Below, in pieces: positions 10,801 to 22,099 of a DNA stretch of 64,000 nucleotides. The translations under genes and the position numbers were made by a program. Positions within the stretch are counted from its first letter, which is position 1; the number at the start of each line of letters is the position of its first letter. Below the pieces are notes generated by a model. That model saw nothing but the letters and a program-made list of their open reading frames with translations. It searched no databases and was not told the origin of the DNA. Source of the stretch: Phellopilus nigrolimitatus (taxonomy: Eukaryota > Basidiomycota > Agaricomycetes > Hymenochaetales > Hymenochaetaceae); NCBI GenBank assembly GCA_021029095.1, contig JAJOHG010000028.1, forward strand, positions 310,001 through 374,000. The letters run 5' to 3'.

Positions 10801-11962
10801 TGGTGGTCACAATACCTCCCACATCATGATCAAGATAAATATCCTCGACAGATAAAACACAGTTCTGACCAAACTGACCAACTCATCTTACCGAAGATCC
10901 CCATCCCCTTAAATCCGAGCAAAGTGCAGACAGCGCACGGCCGCTATGGACCGGTCGCGACTCACTGTACGTGCAGCGCACACCCAGAAGACGCGTGCGC
11001 ACGGACTCGCTTCGGGAGGCCGACGCAGTCACCATCATCGGGTCCGGCTCGAAACATGCACGCAGCGGCTGCTGCGGCCGCAAGGCGCTCGACCTCCGCA
11101 TCGCGTGCAAGGGGTGCAACCAGAGCAACGTCGGCGTGCGGTTCCAATGTGCGACGTGCCCTGCGACGAAGACCCAGTCGTATAGCTTGGTGCGTTTTTC
11201 CTATATTTTCAAAGTGATGCGGGGCTTGACTGGAGCTGTTGTTCGCTCTTCGTACTGCTCCGTTCAGTGCGCCAACTGCGAGCAGGGATCGCATCTTCTT
11301 CACGACCCAATGCATATTTTCTTTAAGCTACCGCGGCCCGTGGACTGTCCAATTGAGTCACAATTCGCCATTCTGCCAATCCTGTACGTCCCCATTGCAT
11401 TTCTTTCACATATTGTGGCTCGTAAACTAATGTCTGTTCGCGGATGTTAGGTACAGGCAGCCTGCAGGTCCAGCAAGTCAACTCAACTCCTCTCATCCCA
11501 AAGGTCCGTACGCCCTTCCGTGTCCGAAAAACCACTCCTCTTTTTCTGACGCAGTTTCATCTGCTGTTCCAGCTTATCTCGCGACGCTCTATCACAATGC
11601 GGCGCTGTGTGATCACTGCATGGACCGCATCAAAGGCGTGTGGTTCCGTTGTGTGTACTGCGCGAAGGATCTCTGCGATGTGTGCAAAAACTTGAATCCG
11701 CACGCGCACGATCACACCCATTTCTTCTATGTTTTCAAGGCGCCGGTGAATACTTTGTTCTCTTGTGCTTTAAGTTTTTGTGTCTCTTATTATTACAACT
11801 CGGTTTATTTTATTTTAGGTGGATATGCAGATCTTCAGGTGAGAATAAATGTCTCTGTGTCACATTTTACCTGACCGTTTGTTGCTTCACAGGATCGTCG
11901 CAGAGCTGGATAATCTGGAAGGGAGTCCGCCGGTGCTGAACTATCCCATGTATTACTCTTAA
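7805..11962 (+). pseudogene. ZZ-type zinc-finger protein gene, interrupted
   Basis: Multiple exons encode a large protein with several ZZ-like zinc fingers. Readable parts are a Ser-rich N-terminal region (about 7805-8002 joined to 8064-8630), a finger with CSTCGERTP, a finger TICNTSLTTQRYKCASC (about 9161-9270), a linker with LDVPDRPHRSRSEPDL, a finger DIVGARFHCTICESVDIC (about 10700-10760), a finger CKGCNQ...RFQCATCP (about 11105-11162) and a last finger CDHCMDRIKGVWFRCVYC (11573-11745), ending in VLNYPMYYS at 11962. Two lesions are seen: a missing base in a T run at about 8630, and a 1,085-bp insertion inside the exon beginning at 9605. The last four exons splice cleanly. The start is uncertain. 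Family role (ubiquitin or scaffold functions) is only suggested by the ZZ fold. Confidence 0.65.
9621..10692 (-). pseudogene. Antisense coiled-coil gene fragment inserted in the ZZ gene
   Basis: On the minus strand, from 10692 to 9625, a coding-quality sequence runs through a heptad-rich coiled coil (about 10690-10390), an acidic low-complexity stretch, a Pro/Ser-rich stretch and an acidic end. One extra base near 10253 shifts the frame. It has no start codon of its own: the coding sequence begins abruptly at the insertion boundary, and the frame closes at a TAA four bases from the other boundary. No introns are evident. A 13-bp direct repeat TCTTATGGACATA lies at 9608-9620 and 10693-10705. 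The parent gene is not in this window and I do not recognise the family. Confidence 0.6.
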
Positions 11963-12329
11963 TGTCACTTCTGTTTGCTATCATTTTATTGCCAGTTACC
12001 ATCACATGTATTTTGCCTTCCTGTACTTCCAGTGCTTGTTGTATACGTAGCGGATGCATTTCAATCTTCTTGGAAGATTTATGGGTTGGCTCAGAATGCA
12101 AAAAAGCGTAAACAAGACATAGTAACGTGTTGAGGGGCACTCTAATTTATGTTTGTTTGGAAAAGAGAACTAGACAATGGATTGTTCAAGAGTGTGACTT
12201 GAAAGGAGCTCCGGGATCTACCCTATGACGTGCCACCGACTGCAGCTTCGAAATGACGTGTCATAAGGGATCGGGTCTGGTCGGAAAGGAGGTTATTTGT
12301 AATAAAACTAGTCTTTCATGTCGTTTTCA

Positions 12330-12690
12330 TTGATCATAAATGAACAATGATTAAAATTTGGCTTTTAAAAATCATTACTCATTGATGATCATCAATGATC
12401 ATCAATGATTAGTAATCACTAGTGATCACTAGTGATCAATGAAAACATAACTTTTTTCATTGATGATCATTGATGACTAGTGAATTCCAAGTCTCCGTTC
12501 ATCGATGATCATCGATGATCACTAGTGATCACTAGTGATCATCGATGAATAGCTCTTGGACTTAGTTTTCACCAGTGATCACTAGTGATCATCGATGATC
12601 ATCGATGATCATCGATGAATTTCCCAAGTCAAAGTCCAAAATCCCCAAGTCCAATGTTTTTTGTCCGATAGCGACCGTCATAGATATACG
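12330..12690. repeat. Right palindromic array and terminus of the foldback-like element
   Basis: Inverted counterpart of the left array, with the same CATCGATGATC and CACTAGTGATC units. Its outer end reads, on the minus strand, a GACGGTCG word then a CGGACAAAA word, as at 7081-7100. Inner units (CATTGATGATCATCAATG) are more degenerate and AT-rich. Confidence 0.8.
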
Positions 12691-12869
12691 CATGATTGAG
12701 GAATTGCGCAAACATAGTTTGTGCATATAATGATGAACCTGTCTTCGCGCGCGAGCGGACCAAAGCTTAACGGTCGAATGTTATATAAACTGAAATCCAG
12801 GCTCCTGTATCTGTGTTTGAATCCTGATAAGTGGAGGCTAGCTCCATGCACGATGCAGTAACTGAGTGA

Positions 12870-13625
12870 TCATTGCGTAGTGCTTTTCTTCGAACAACAA
12901 GTGCATGATGGATCTTCGATGGCCGCTTGCATGTAGGTAACCGCAGAAGCAAGGGCAGGTTTTCCATGAGCAATCTTCTCCATATTTTCGGGAAGCATGG
13001 CCTCCTCGAGTGAGAGCCCGAGCAATACTTCTCCTTGCTGGTGCTGGAGTCGTAGATCATCGGCTTTCTTGTTGGAGATGAAAAAGTGTTCCCTGATTCT
13101 TTGACAACGGACACGAAGTTTGTCATCTTCGATAAAGTCAAGGACCGCCGTCCTTGGTTCTTGTTTGTTGATGAATAACTCTTTCTCCATCATAATGTCA
13201 CTCCAAGGACCCTTCCTCCACATAACCAAAATGTCCCCTTCCTTGGGTATCTTGGGTATCCTTATATCCAACTCCCTGCCTGACAACGGCATAGAAAAGA
13301 GACTCCAGATCGTGATGAAGCGCACGGGTAAAGGCTTTGCTGCTAAGGTCGAGTACCTCTCGAGCCATGAACGGCACTGTTCCTATGTGATGCTTGCTTG
13401 GCTGAGCATACGGAGAGCGTGATGTAAAATCAAAGTTGAGGAAGGTATCAACAGCCCTGGGCTCTCTCTTGCAGGAGACATGCCTAATCATACCGACGCC
13501 GGCTTCGCCCGTCAGAGCTGCCGTTGCCATGAACGGCTTGTATATGCCTATAATATGATAGTCTGGAGAAATGATGAACATAACTCACGTCCAGCAACGC
13601 GAAAGAGCATTTTCAAAGAAATATC
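12870..13625 (-). pseudogene. FK3: decayed FunK1-type kinase C-lobe
   Basis: A 5-prime stub ending in MLFRVAG, then an intron with GTGAGT donor at about 13588, then a kinase C-lobe with LNFDFTS, GTVPFMAREVLDL, ALHHDLESLFYAVV. A one-base shift within a duplicated ATACCCAAG word (about 13245-13260) breaks the frame, after which the tail continues to VTYMQAAIEDPSCTCC and stops at 12870. The N-lobe is missing. It belongs with FK7 and FK8 as a third kinase subtype, located next to a zinc-finger locus in each case. Confidence 0.6.
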
Positions 13626-14099
13626 GAGCTGCGGATGATCCGAAATGACAGGAACTCGGTCCCCTTGATATCTCCTGTCTCGCGAACGCTTCGTTTGATT
13701 TTCTCCCCGTGGCTAGCCGCTAGCCTCTAATTCTGTTGCCCTGGGTTCGGAAACTTACCTCCAATCATCGCAAATGCATGTATATTGAGGAGCTTCATTC
13801 TTCCTCGCACTGCAGTTCATGAACAACCTCTAGTTTGATGTTTGATATGCTCGGATTATCGACAACGGAAAGCGAGTCACCAGTCACTAACACGTGACAT
13901 CACGCGTTTTTGTTACAAGCCTCAAAGAAATCACATTCGATAGCGATTTTACACTGTGATATGAAAAAATAAAGACGAGGGGATCCGTCAATACAAGTTC
14001 TACCAGTACATATACGAACACTGGCTGAAGTTAAGCGGAGGGATGGTTGGAATATTGTGAAGGAGAAAAGCATTCCATACAAGGTTTTTCTCGCACTTC

Positions 14100-16180
14100 C
14101 CTCCTATATCTGCGGATGGCCTATCGCCGCCCGGAGTGCCTTCCACTAAGACCCGTTATTGAAATTCCCTCTGCATTAAGCGCAGATCGCGAACGAATCT
14201 CGCCACAGCGAGCACCGATCCTCGCCGTATCCCGAGTCGCTGCAATGATCACTGTTTAAATTGTAATCGTCGAGAATGTGGCGGGTAAAGCTCGCCCAAA
14301 GATTGTGCCTTTTGATGTTTGTTCCATACCTGCGCTTGTCCCTTCTTTCCTTGTGCAGGGACAAAAATAGCCCACCAACTTCAGGTTCTCATTGAAATCT
14401 TCCCTGTGCGTCTTGAGGTGCTGGAGAATGGCGTCCTTGTCGCAAATAAGATCCACCGGACAGACTTTATACAAGCACACCATTTTTGCTGGATCTACGC
14501 CGTTCGTGCAGGGTGCTTACTCTTCTGCCTTCTGCTTTAGGTTCCGCCTTCGTGTCGCAACAGCTTCGGAGCGATCAAGGGAATGGAGCCCTGACCGCTG
14601 CACCGTGGCGAACTGGTGGAAGTGTTTACTGTATGTCAATGGCAGGGGGCTGTACAGAGACGACGTCGATGGGCTAGGAAAGCCGAATGAAGATCTGGAC
14701 GATTGTGGTCAATACACGAGGAGTTTTCGTTTGAAGGTCATCCACTCACGGAGGGGTCGAGTAGCCGTCAGCTTGCGTGCTCCCATGCGAGCCGGTGCTC
14801 GTACGATCAGATTCGGATGGTGCAGAAGCGGTCACTTTAGGGTGGCTATAGGAGAGTAAGAAAGCTGGTTGCGGTAACAGACGCATGAGGACTCACAGGA
14901 TGCAAGGTAGTAACCACTTCTTCCATGAGGGATTTAAAATGGCGGGAAGTGGTGGTGATGGCTCGCGCTGGAACTCGTCACCGGCGTCTGAGTCCAACCC
15001 GAAATCCAACTCGATTTTTTGTGAACGGTCCGCCGCAATGTCAAAGTCATCGTTCCTACCGATTGAGGGTATGTATGACGGTCCAGCAACTGGCGAGGTA
15101 GAAATCGTCGATGCATTAAGGCCGTCGAAGGAATGAATCTCATCCAATGGGACATCCGGCGAAGACGGTTCGGCGAGGGTCGAACTAGAGGCAATCAGTC
15201 CTTCCTTGCTCCTACAAATCATGGACGTGGTCAGGTGGGGAAATTAAATTAAAATAAAAGAAAAGAAACGGTACCTCCGAGTTCTCGTCCCCTCCTTGGC
15301 TTTCTGGTATGCCTTCCCCTTCGATGGCGAGAGGGCCAAGGGTATGAACGAGTATTTCCCCCCTTGCGCCGGGGAGGAAAGCATGCTCCATTTCAACGGG
15401 AACCGGGGAACTAAGTGGCTAAGAGTTAGTTTAAGTCATACGCATTTCGTGAACGACGCGACGTACGATGAAGAGAATCCCATTGTTGAACAAATTGAGA
15501 AGGTGGAGGGTGAGCGAGACGACTTGGCAACGGTGTTTGAGAATATGCGAATCAGAGCGCGATACCAAGCTGCCATGCCATGTTGAAAATGTCGACCTTG
15601 CTGAGCGAGGGTATTTCTGAGAGCCGAGATAAAGATTATCAACGCATAAGAAGCTTTGAATAAAGAAAAGCCATCCGACGAGACATCCGGCGAAGACGGC
15701 TCAGCGACGGTCAATCCAGACACAACCTGCCCTTCCTTGCTGTTACAAGATTAAGAGCGGCGTCAGGTACAGAAATTGACGTAAAATCAGACGTATGAAA
15801 CAGTACCTCTGCGTTCCCGTCCTCTGCTTGTGTTTCTTGGGGATCTTTCCCTCCCACGTCGATGCCGCGAACGGATCCATGTATACCGGCGTGTACTCTC
15901 TGTTTGCGTTCGGGAGTAGAATGGTTTGTACGGATACAGCGGGCGATAGGCAGCTAAATGAGCAAGCGTCAGTCTAAGCCAGACGAGATTCCTGAATGAC
16001 ACGACATACGACTGGTAATTTCAACAAAGTGGGAGCGAGCGAGACGATACTGGGGATTGCTGTTTGAGATCCTTTTATACAAAAGTAGCGATACGAGAAG
16101 ACAAAGGGACAGAAGGAAATTGAAAGGCTCCGGTGTGCATTCGTCGTCATTTTATGGCCAGCACGGGATCGTGACAGCAT
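14100..16180 (-). pseudogene. Decayed C2H2 zinc-finger gene (third locus)
   Basis: The minus strand carries exons recognisable from the intact copies at 27738-29163 and 39949-41373: the SKEGLIASSSTLAEPSSPDVP exon (15210-14893) and the finger exon beginning MVCLYKVCPVDLICDKDA (14483). The finger exon shifts frame near 14370 and regains a matching frame as SFTRHILDDYNLNS (about 14300-14255), and key Cys residues are lost. Upstream, 15436-16002 repeats the 5-prime exons in a variant form also found at 54700-55300. It is a relic; it is not expected to bind DNA. Confidence 0.6.
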
Positions 16181-16219
16181 CCGGCCAATTGGCCGTCCAT
16201 TATCAATTTTTCAAAGAAT

Positions 16220-18260
16220 CCCATCCTAGCATATCAGGACCAGATCACTGCCATAGATGCAGAATATCCCAGTCAGGACCAGTTTTCGCGATCCGATAAG
16301 CGGGTGTAGATAGTTTGGGAGCCACCAAGTGTGAGCCCTCCCACGACATTCCTTTGTCCGAAACATGCCTTGGAAAGGGCCACCACCTACACAATCAGAA
16401 AGGCTGCACAAGAGTTGCGAGGGTAAATCCAAAGCCCCTCATGTTCTAAGAGTCAGCCGAGATCCGGATAAATCGGAGGACCCGCGATTTCGAACATATT
16501 CTAGATGAACAGGGAGTCGGTCAATGAGTTTGCACTTCCCCTGTGCACAGGTTCGTCGCCGATTCCATCTTGGGCTTCGTCTACCGTTGGAATTGACTGT
16601 CAGTCCAAGGAAGCCGATGGTCCGAGTACCTTCGATACCTGGCCACGCCGGAGAAGTTTTCTCGGTATTACTAGATAGTCCACTGTCTCATCATTATTAG
16701 TAATGCTCGTTCGGAAGTGTATGTCGGGAGGCGTACGTTGAATCGACCGCAGTGAAGGGCTCAGACTTCACATGCAAGCGCAGTATTCAGATCGAAGCGC
16801 GACTTGCCAAGCGCAACCGCACGACATCCGCCAGTGTTGACTCGTACAATAACGATTTCAGACGTGGGCCTAAACAGTTACCTGTCAGTGCTGAATGATA
16901 ATCGAAACCACAGGACAATATGACGCGTTACAAAGGACAACGTACCTCTGTCAGTTTTGATGCATTAATTTCGGGACCAGGACCGTATCTATCCACCTTG
17001 ATTCAACAGTTCGTGCACACACAACGAACGCGCCATTTATTTTTGCTCGAGAACTCAATCCATCCGGTATGCTGGTCAAGATGTCGAAGAATTTCGAGCG
17101 TGCAAAGGAAGCAACAGCAGTATTTTCAAATCAAAGGTAAGTCTGCCTCTGTGTCAGACCTTATAGCTGGCGAAGAACTATCCCCAAGGTATAGAGACTC
17201 ATTCGCTCTGCCAGCGTCTAAATCAGTCGCGCAAGCCCCGACAGACATTAGTCCGGGAAAAGCACGTCTATCGAGGAAAAGAAGTCCTACTCATAGCACC
17301 AGAAGCATCAAATAAAAGGCGAGGGAGGACAACCCCCTGAGCTCAGTTTCAGTTATTGACTTTCAGTTTCGACGGCGGTGATACAGATCAATATGTTGGT
17401 AGAATTCTTGCTTTGCCTTTGTCTTCGTGACCAAGTCCATCTCAACGCTGGAGCTCTCAATGAACAGCGAAACTGCATCAAGTTCATTTAATCGCCCTAG
17501 CGAGCGTTTCCCGCAGAAGCCAAAATTCCAGACAAGGACAAAGACCAGGGCCGAGTTTCAGTTTCTCCAATTGAGATTCGAGCTTCAAATATGCGCAAGC
17601 ATGCAATTCTAAACGTCAACAGGAGATCTAATGCGAGCCAGCACACACCTTTCGTCGCCCGTCTTTGCTCAGAATTCCTTCATAGCCCCATCTCCGCATG
17701 GCCACCTTACTTCTCCCGACTGCTTATCCTCGCGTTGCTGCTTGTGCTAGATGTCAGGTGGAGGAAGCCGATTAGACCGCACGGCATGGTCAACACCAGC
17801 GAGAAACGAGGACTCGCCAGCAGTAACGACTCTCCGTGGCAAGAAGAAGCGCGTGTCGTCGTTCTCACGGTCGATGACAACAATATTTCCTTTCGCTTTC
17901 AGGCTGTCCATCCGGATCCCTTTTCCACCCAAACAACTTACAATTTCAAGTCGTCTGTCCGTGCTCTTCCTGCCTATGACTGGCAGCAAATTTACTTTAT
18001 GGGTATCTATCTGTATCCTTACCGGCTCCCGATAATGTGCAACCTGGAAGCGTGCATGTGCAGAATCTCTGGTCTCAGGTGCACGCTCTTATCCTCAACG
18101 GGCGTCCTGAAGTTTATTAGTCAATTGTATTCCGTGCTTAACTCGAGCACGGTTTTAGCAGTGACAGAGCGGTGCCACACGTCTTTCGTGGTGAGCTCAC
18201 AATACCACCATTGTTTGAATAAAACTCAGCTGGACTTGAACTCGCTCGCTCGGCAGTGAA
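16220..18260 (+). repeat. Module R, copy 1 (unidentified, about 2 kb)
   Basis: This stretch matches 29400-31260 in the same orientation and 37850-39700 and 52850-54480 inverted. Short coding-like segments are seen, for example QVHLNAGALNEQRNC near 17440 and NLWSQVHALILNG near 18060-18095, but no continuous gene can be assembled and splice junctions are unclear. It always lies upstream of, and divergent from, a zinc-finger locus. It may be a decayed duplicated gene; I do not recognise the family. Confidence 0.45.
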
Positions 18261-18287
18261 CCGCGTTTCGCACTCAGATACTGTGCA

Positions 18288-18325
18288 AACATGTTTTTTT
18301 TAGGAACCCATGGGCGAATGAGAAA
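18288..18325 (-). other. Unoccupied Harbinger target site (paralogous)
   Basis: Read on the minus strand this site contains CATGGGTTCCTAAAAAAAAC followed by ATGTTTGCACAG. It matches the sequence flanking the transposon at 49585-49601 and 52842-52865, but without the insertion. Confidence 0.75.
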
Positions 18326-18608
18326 ACTCGCGAACCTGGAGTCAGGTCTTACCACAATTTTGAGGCTTCATATTACTCGACCGATCCTTCAGGGATCAAA
18401 ATAACAGGTGCCATCAACTCGGCAATGAAACGAGAGATTACTTACCACTTTTCGAGGCATACACATCTGTCACATAGACATGAGCACATAAATTTAGAAT
18501 CTGTTTTCGGTCCAAGAAAGACGGCGAGGCAGCACCTCTTGTACTTCCATGTACATCCGGTGATCATTGTGTATCAAGCGGAACACAGCTATTATAATCC
18601 AAAGTTGT

Positions 18609-19551
18609 CTAAGATAATCTCTGAGTAGCGGCACTCTTGAGTAAGCTGTGCGTGTCACCCGTTTGCTGACAACAAGTGCAAGAGAGATCTTCACCGGCAC
18701 CTTCCATCCACTGGGTATAAGTGACCGGGGGAGTAGTCATAGCAGCCACCTGCGGCGTGGTTTTGGCTGCGAGTAACCTCTCCTCGATTGTCAGCTTGCG
18801 CCACTTTTCGTTTTTTAGTGCTTCTTGAACACCGACATTTGCATGCGCATCCTGGAAACAAGTTCCAATGCCTCGACATTGAAAGCGAAGTTTTTCGTCT
18901 TCGATATATTCAAGGACCTCCATCATTGTGCTATTTTCTCTGATGAATTCCCGTTTCGCACCCAGAATTTTCTTCCAAGAACCCTTCCTCCAATCGGCCA
19001 GAATGTCTCCCTTCTTGGGTATTTTGTAACCCTTATATCCAACGCCCTGCCAGACAACGGTATAGAGGACAGACTCAAGATCGTGATGAAACCCACGTGT
19101 GAATTCTTTGTTGCTGAGGTCGAGCACTTTTCGAGCCATGAAAGGCGCTGTTCCTGTGCGATGATTGCTTGACTGCTTGGATGGAGAGACTATCTCCAAA
19201 TCAAAATCGAGAAAGGTGTCCACGGGCGTTTCTTTGTTCTCGCAATTGACGAAGCCAGACGTGGCGACGCTTCCGTCGAGGGGACGCACTACTGTAGTTC
19301 TAAACAGCTTATGCATAGTTGCTATGATGTATTCAGCGACGCTCTCCTTGAGACAAGATGCACTCACCTCCAATAAATGGAATTAGGAATGGCGCATCCC
19401 ACTGACCAATATCCTTGACTTGAAAGACCGAAAGGTTCTTTATGGCAAGAGTCGGAGACTCCCCTGTTAACTTGCAAGCCCCTCGAAGAGTATGGCTAGC
19501 CTCGGGCATCTTCGATTCGATACGGTCAAGAATTATGTCAAAGTCCCCCAT
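18609..19551 (-). CDS. FK4: short FunK1-type kinase-like protein (mini form)
   Basis: Exon 1 (19551-19368, 184 bp) and exon 2 (19321-18609) join over a 46-nt GTGAGT...CATAG intron in phase 1, giving about 298 aa. The start MGDFDIILDRIESKM aligns with the N-terminal helix of the long kinases. The next 600 or so residues of those proteins are missing, and sequence resumes at MHKLFRTTVVRPLDGSVA, where the catalytic HGD is LDG. LDFDLE, GTAPFMARKVL, HHDLESVLYTVVW and the tail EDLSCTCC are kept. The C-terminus continues past the usual end (DTHSLLKSAATQRLS), a feature shared with FK13. A TATA box lies about 90 bp upstream. Confidence 0.65.
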
Positions 19552-19641
19552 CTTCGTGAGCAATCTTGGAAAAGTTCTGCCCTGTCGAGTCCTCGACCAA
19601 CCTGGAGTTCAAGGTTTGTTACGGGTTCGTCGTAATCGTCG

Positions 19642-19649
19642 TTTATATA
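19642..19649 (-). promoter_or_regulatory. TATA box of FK4
   Basis: On the minus strand GGTATATAAACGACGATTAC is found; the same TATA context precedes FK5, FK10, FK11 and FK13 at about the same distance. Confidence 0.6.
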
Positions 19650-20091
19650 CCAGAGATCTTCAGGAAAGTGCCGAACAGATTGTTGCAGCACGCGTAGTCA
19701 ATTGAATCAACGTAGTGAACGTACGAGTGTCTGGTCGCCCTTGCGGCAGTGATGTGGCAAGCAAACTTGATTGGGCTCCCCGCTTACCTCTCAAAAACCC
19801 ATCACGTGACCATCCGTTGAGTGGCTGCATCTTGCAAGTTGCTCGGCCACAACGCGTGTTTCTATGATGCACAGATTTTGACGCGACTGTGTGCTTTCCC
19901 TTACTCCTGGTAAGCTTACATAACTGAACTCAACTTAATCACATAAGCAAGCGGGAACGGTATCCTGTTCCTCAAGTTGTCGATGAGGCGCTGTCTCGGA
20001 GAGCAACCACAAATGAAAAATCCAGTCGGGCATGAAATCTCTCGCTAGACAGTTAGCTATGACATGCACTCAGGTAACGCACATACTTGTA

Positions 20092-20618
20092 TGTTGGAGT
20101 GCAAGCCGGCGGAGCCCCGTCCCGCGCGCACCGGTTGCGTTCTCGGACGCGCCGTCACGAGCGCAGCGTCTCGGCTCTGCGAGCCCGAGGCCTGCTACAT
20201 CACGATTGGCCGGCGCGCGGGTGAACCGTCGTCCGTGCACCACTCCCGATCGTTCCCCATACCCCCGTTTATCATTGACCAATAGGACTACTATTTACTT
20301 ATCATTTATCCCCTTTTTTCCTCCCTCCTTTATCTCGTAGAGTAAACCGGCTTATCCGAAAGCCCGCAAAGCAGTAGCATAAAAAGACACTTTATTCTTT
20401 CGCCCACCTCAGACGTTCGCACCGCCGCGCGATCGACTGAGGTGAGCTCTCGCCATTATACATTTCTACTATACTTTTACTCATTATACTATTAAACTAG
20501 CTTACCTTGTATTAGGTTAGTTTACAATGATTAGACGTTCGCACCGCCGCGCGATCGACTGAGCTTACCCTTGTATTAGGTTGTGTCTCTCGCGCGGACC
20601 CGGTCTCACCCTGCATCA
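20092..20618. mobile_element. Solo LTR of a retrotransposon (527 bp)
   Basis: The segment begins TG and ends CA and is bounded by a perfect 5-bp direct repeat TTGTA (20087-20091 and 20619-20623). The paralogous flank at about 22865-22900 lacks it. Inside is a TATA-like GCATAAAAAGAC followed by two copies of an approximately 31-bp segment starting AGACGTTCGCACCGCCGCG (20411 and 20532). No coding region is present, so it is the product of recombination between two LTRs. Confidence 0.8.
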
Positions 20619-21025
20619 TTGTATTCTATGGACGATTTAGCCACTTGCGAACATCGAAGTCAGGCCTCTTTCATTTAAGCTTTCATATTACTCGTCCGAC
20701 CTTTCAATCATCAGAGTAAGAGATGTTCACCCAACAGTGTCTACAACTTTGTCATTTTTCGAGGCATACGCGTCTGCCACAGACCGAGCAGATAAATTTA
20801 GAATATGTGTTCGAGCCAAGGAAGACGGCGAGGCCGCACCTCTTGTACTTCCATGTACATTCCGTGAACACTGCGTATCACGTGGAACACAGCTTTTAAT
20901 GTTGTCTAAATTACAATACACAGTCGTGAATGGCTACCATTCGTTGATTAATGTTGAAATGCTAGTTAACGTGAATTACCTACAAGGAGATAATTCATGA
21001 GTAGAGGCACTTTTGAGCAAGCTGG

Positions 21026-21932
21026 TCATTGCGTGTCGCCCGATTGCGAACAACAAGTGCACGACGGATCTTCACCAGCGCCTTTCATCCACTGGGCATA
21101 AGTGACCGGGGGAGCAGTCATAGCAGCCGTCTGCGTCGTAGCTTTGGCTGCGAGTATCCTCTCCTCGATTGTCAGCTCGAGCGCTTTTTCGTCTTCTAGT
21201 ATCTCTTGAACATCGAACTTTACATTCTCTTTCTGAAAACAAGTTCCAAGTCCTTGACATCGAAAGCGAAGCTTTTCGTCCTCGATACAATCAAGGATCA
21301 CCTTCCTTGTGCTTTTTTCTCTGATGAATAACTCCTTTGCAGCCGGAATTTTGTTCCAAGACAACTCCCTCCATTCAGCCAAAATGTCTCCCTTCTTTGG
21401 TACTTTGCTTCCTTTATATCCAGCGCCCTGCCAGACAACGACATAGAAGACAGACTCAAGATCGTGATGAAACCCACGGGTGAATTCTTTGTTGCTGAGG
21501 TCGAGCACTTCTCGAGCCATAAAAGGCACTGTTCCTGTGCGATGATTGCTTGACTGCTTGGATGGAGAGACAATATCCAAATCGAAGTCGAGAAAGGTGT
21601 CCACGGGCGTTTCTTCGTTCTCGTAACTAACGAAGCTAGACGTGGCGACGCTTCCGTCGAGGGGACGCACTACTGTAGTTCTAAACAGCTTATGCATAGT
21701 TGCTATGATGTATTCAGCGACGCTCTCCTTGAGACAAGATGCACTCACCTCCAATAAATGGAATTAGGAATGGCGCATCCCACTGACCAATATCTTTGAC
21801 TTGAGAGACCGAAGGGTTCTTTATGGCAAGAGTCGGAGACTCTCCTGTTGACTTGTAAGCCCCTCGAAAAGATTGGCTGGCCTCGAGCATCTTCGATTCG
21901 AGATGGTCAAGAATTATGTCAATGTCTCCCAT
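21026..21932 (-). CDS. FK5: short FunK1-type kinase-like protein (mini form)
   Basis: Exon 1 (21932-21749) and exon 2 (21702-21026) join over a 46-nt intron in phase 1, giving about 286 aa. The start is the ATG of MGDIDIILDHLESKM. The catalytic-loop position reads RPLDGSVATS, so Asp and the metal-binding Asn of the loop are replaced. LDFDLD, GTVPFMAREVLDL, HHDLESVFYVVVWQGAGY and the tail VTYAQWMKGAGEDPSCTCC follow. The segment between GDILAEW and the tail is nearly identical to FK13 and different from FK4, which otherwise resembles FK5 closely. Confidence 0.65.
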
Positions 21933-22022
21933 CTTCGCAAGCGATCTTGAAAAGGTTTAGCCTTGTCGAGTTCTTTAGCGACCTAGAGTTCAAGGTTTGT
22001 TACAGATTCGTTGTAATCGTCG

Positions 22023-22030
22023 TTTATATA
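22023..22030 (-). promoter_or_regulatory. TATA box of FK5
   Basis: Minus-strand TATATAAA in the context TTTGGTATATAAACGACGAT, about 90 bp before the FK5 start; same context as in FK4, FK10, FK11 and FK13. Confidence 0.6.
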
Positions 22031-22099
22031 CCAAAGCTCCTTAGGAAAGCGTCGAACAGGTTGTTTCGGACCAATTGAATCAACGCAGTGCCCTTGCGG

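Larger units (their letters stand above)
7070..12690. mobile_element. Foldback-like element carrying a ZZ zinc-finger gene
   Basis: The two ends are inverted copies. The left end begins near a GACGGTCG word followed by a GGACAAAA word, and the right end read on the minus strand begins with the same words. Both then continue into arrays of short palindromes (CATCGATGATC and ATCACTAGTGATC). About 105 bp at 7131-7240 match 12500-12618 inverted with only a few differences. Long terminal inverted repeats built of short repeats around a non-repeated loop are the hallmark of foldback elements. The loop holds a degenerate ZZ-type gene rather than a transposase. I could not find a clear target-site duplication, so mobility is inferred from architecture only. 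Confidence 0.55.

Noticed and set aside
7126..12630. The palindromic arrays as CRISPR
   Set aside because: The genome is eukaryotic, there are no unique spacers of regular length, and the units are self-complementary and variable.
7060..12700. A target-site duplication for the foldback-like element
   Set aside because: Similarity fades gradually outside GACGGTCG and I could not identify a convincing direct repeat, so none is claimed.
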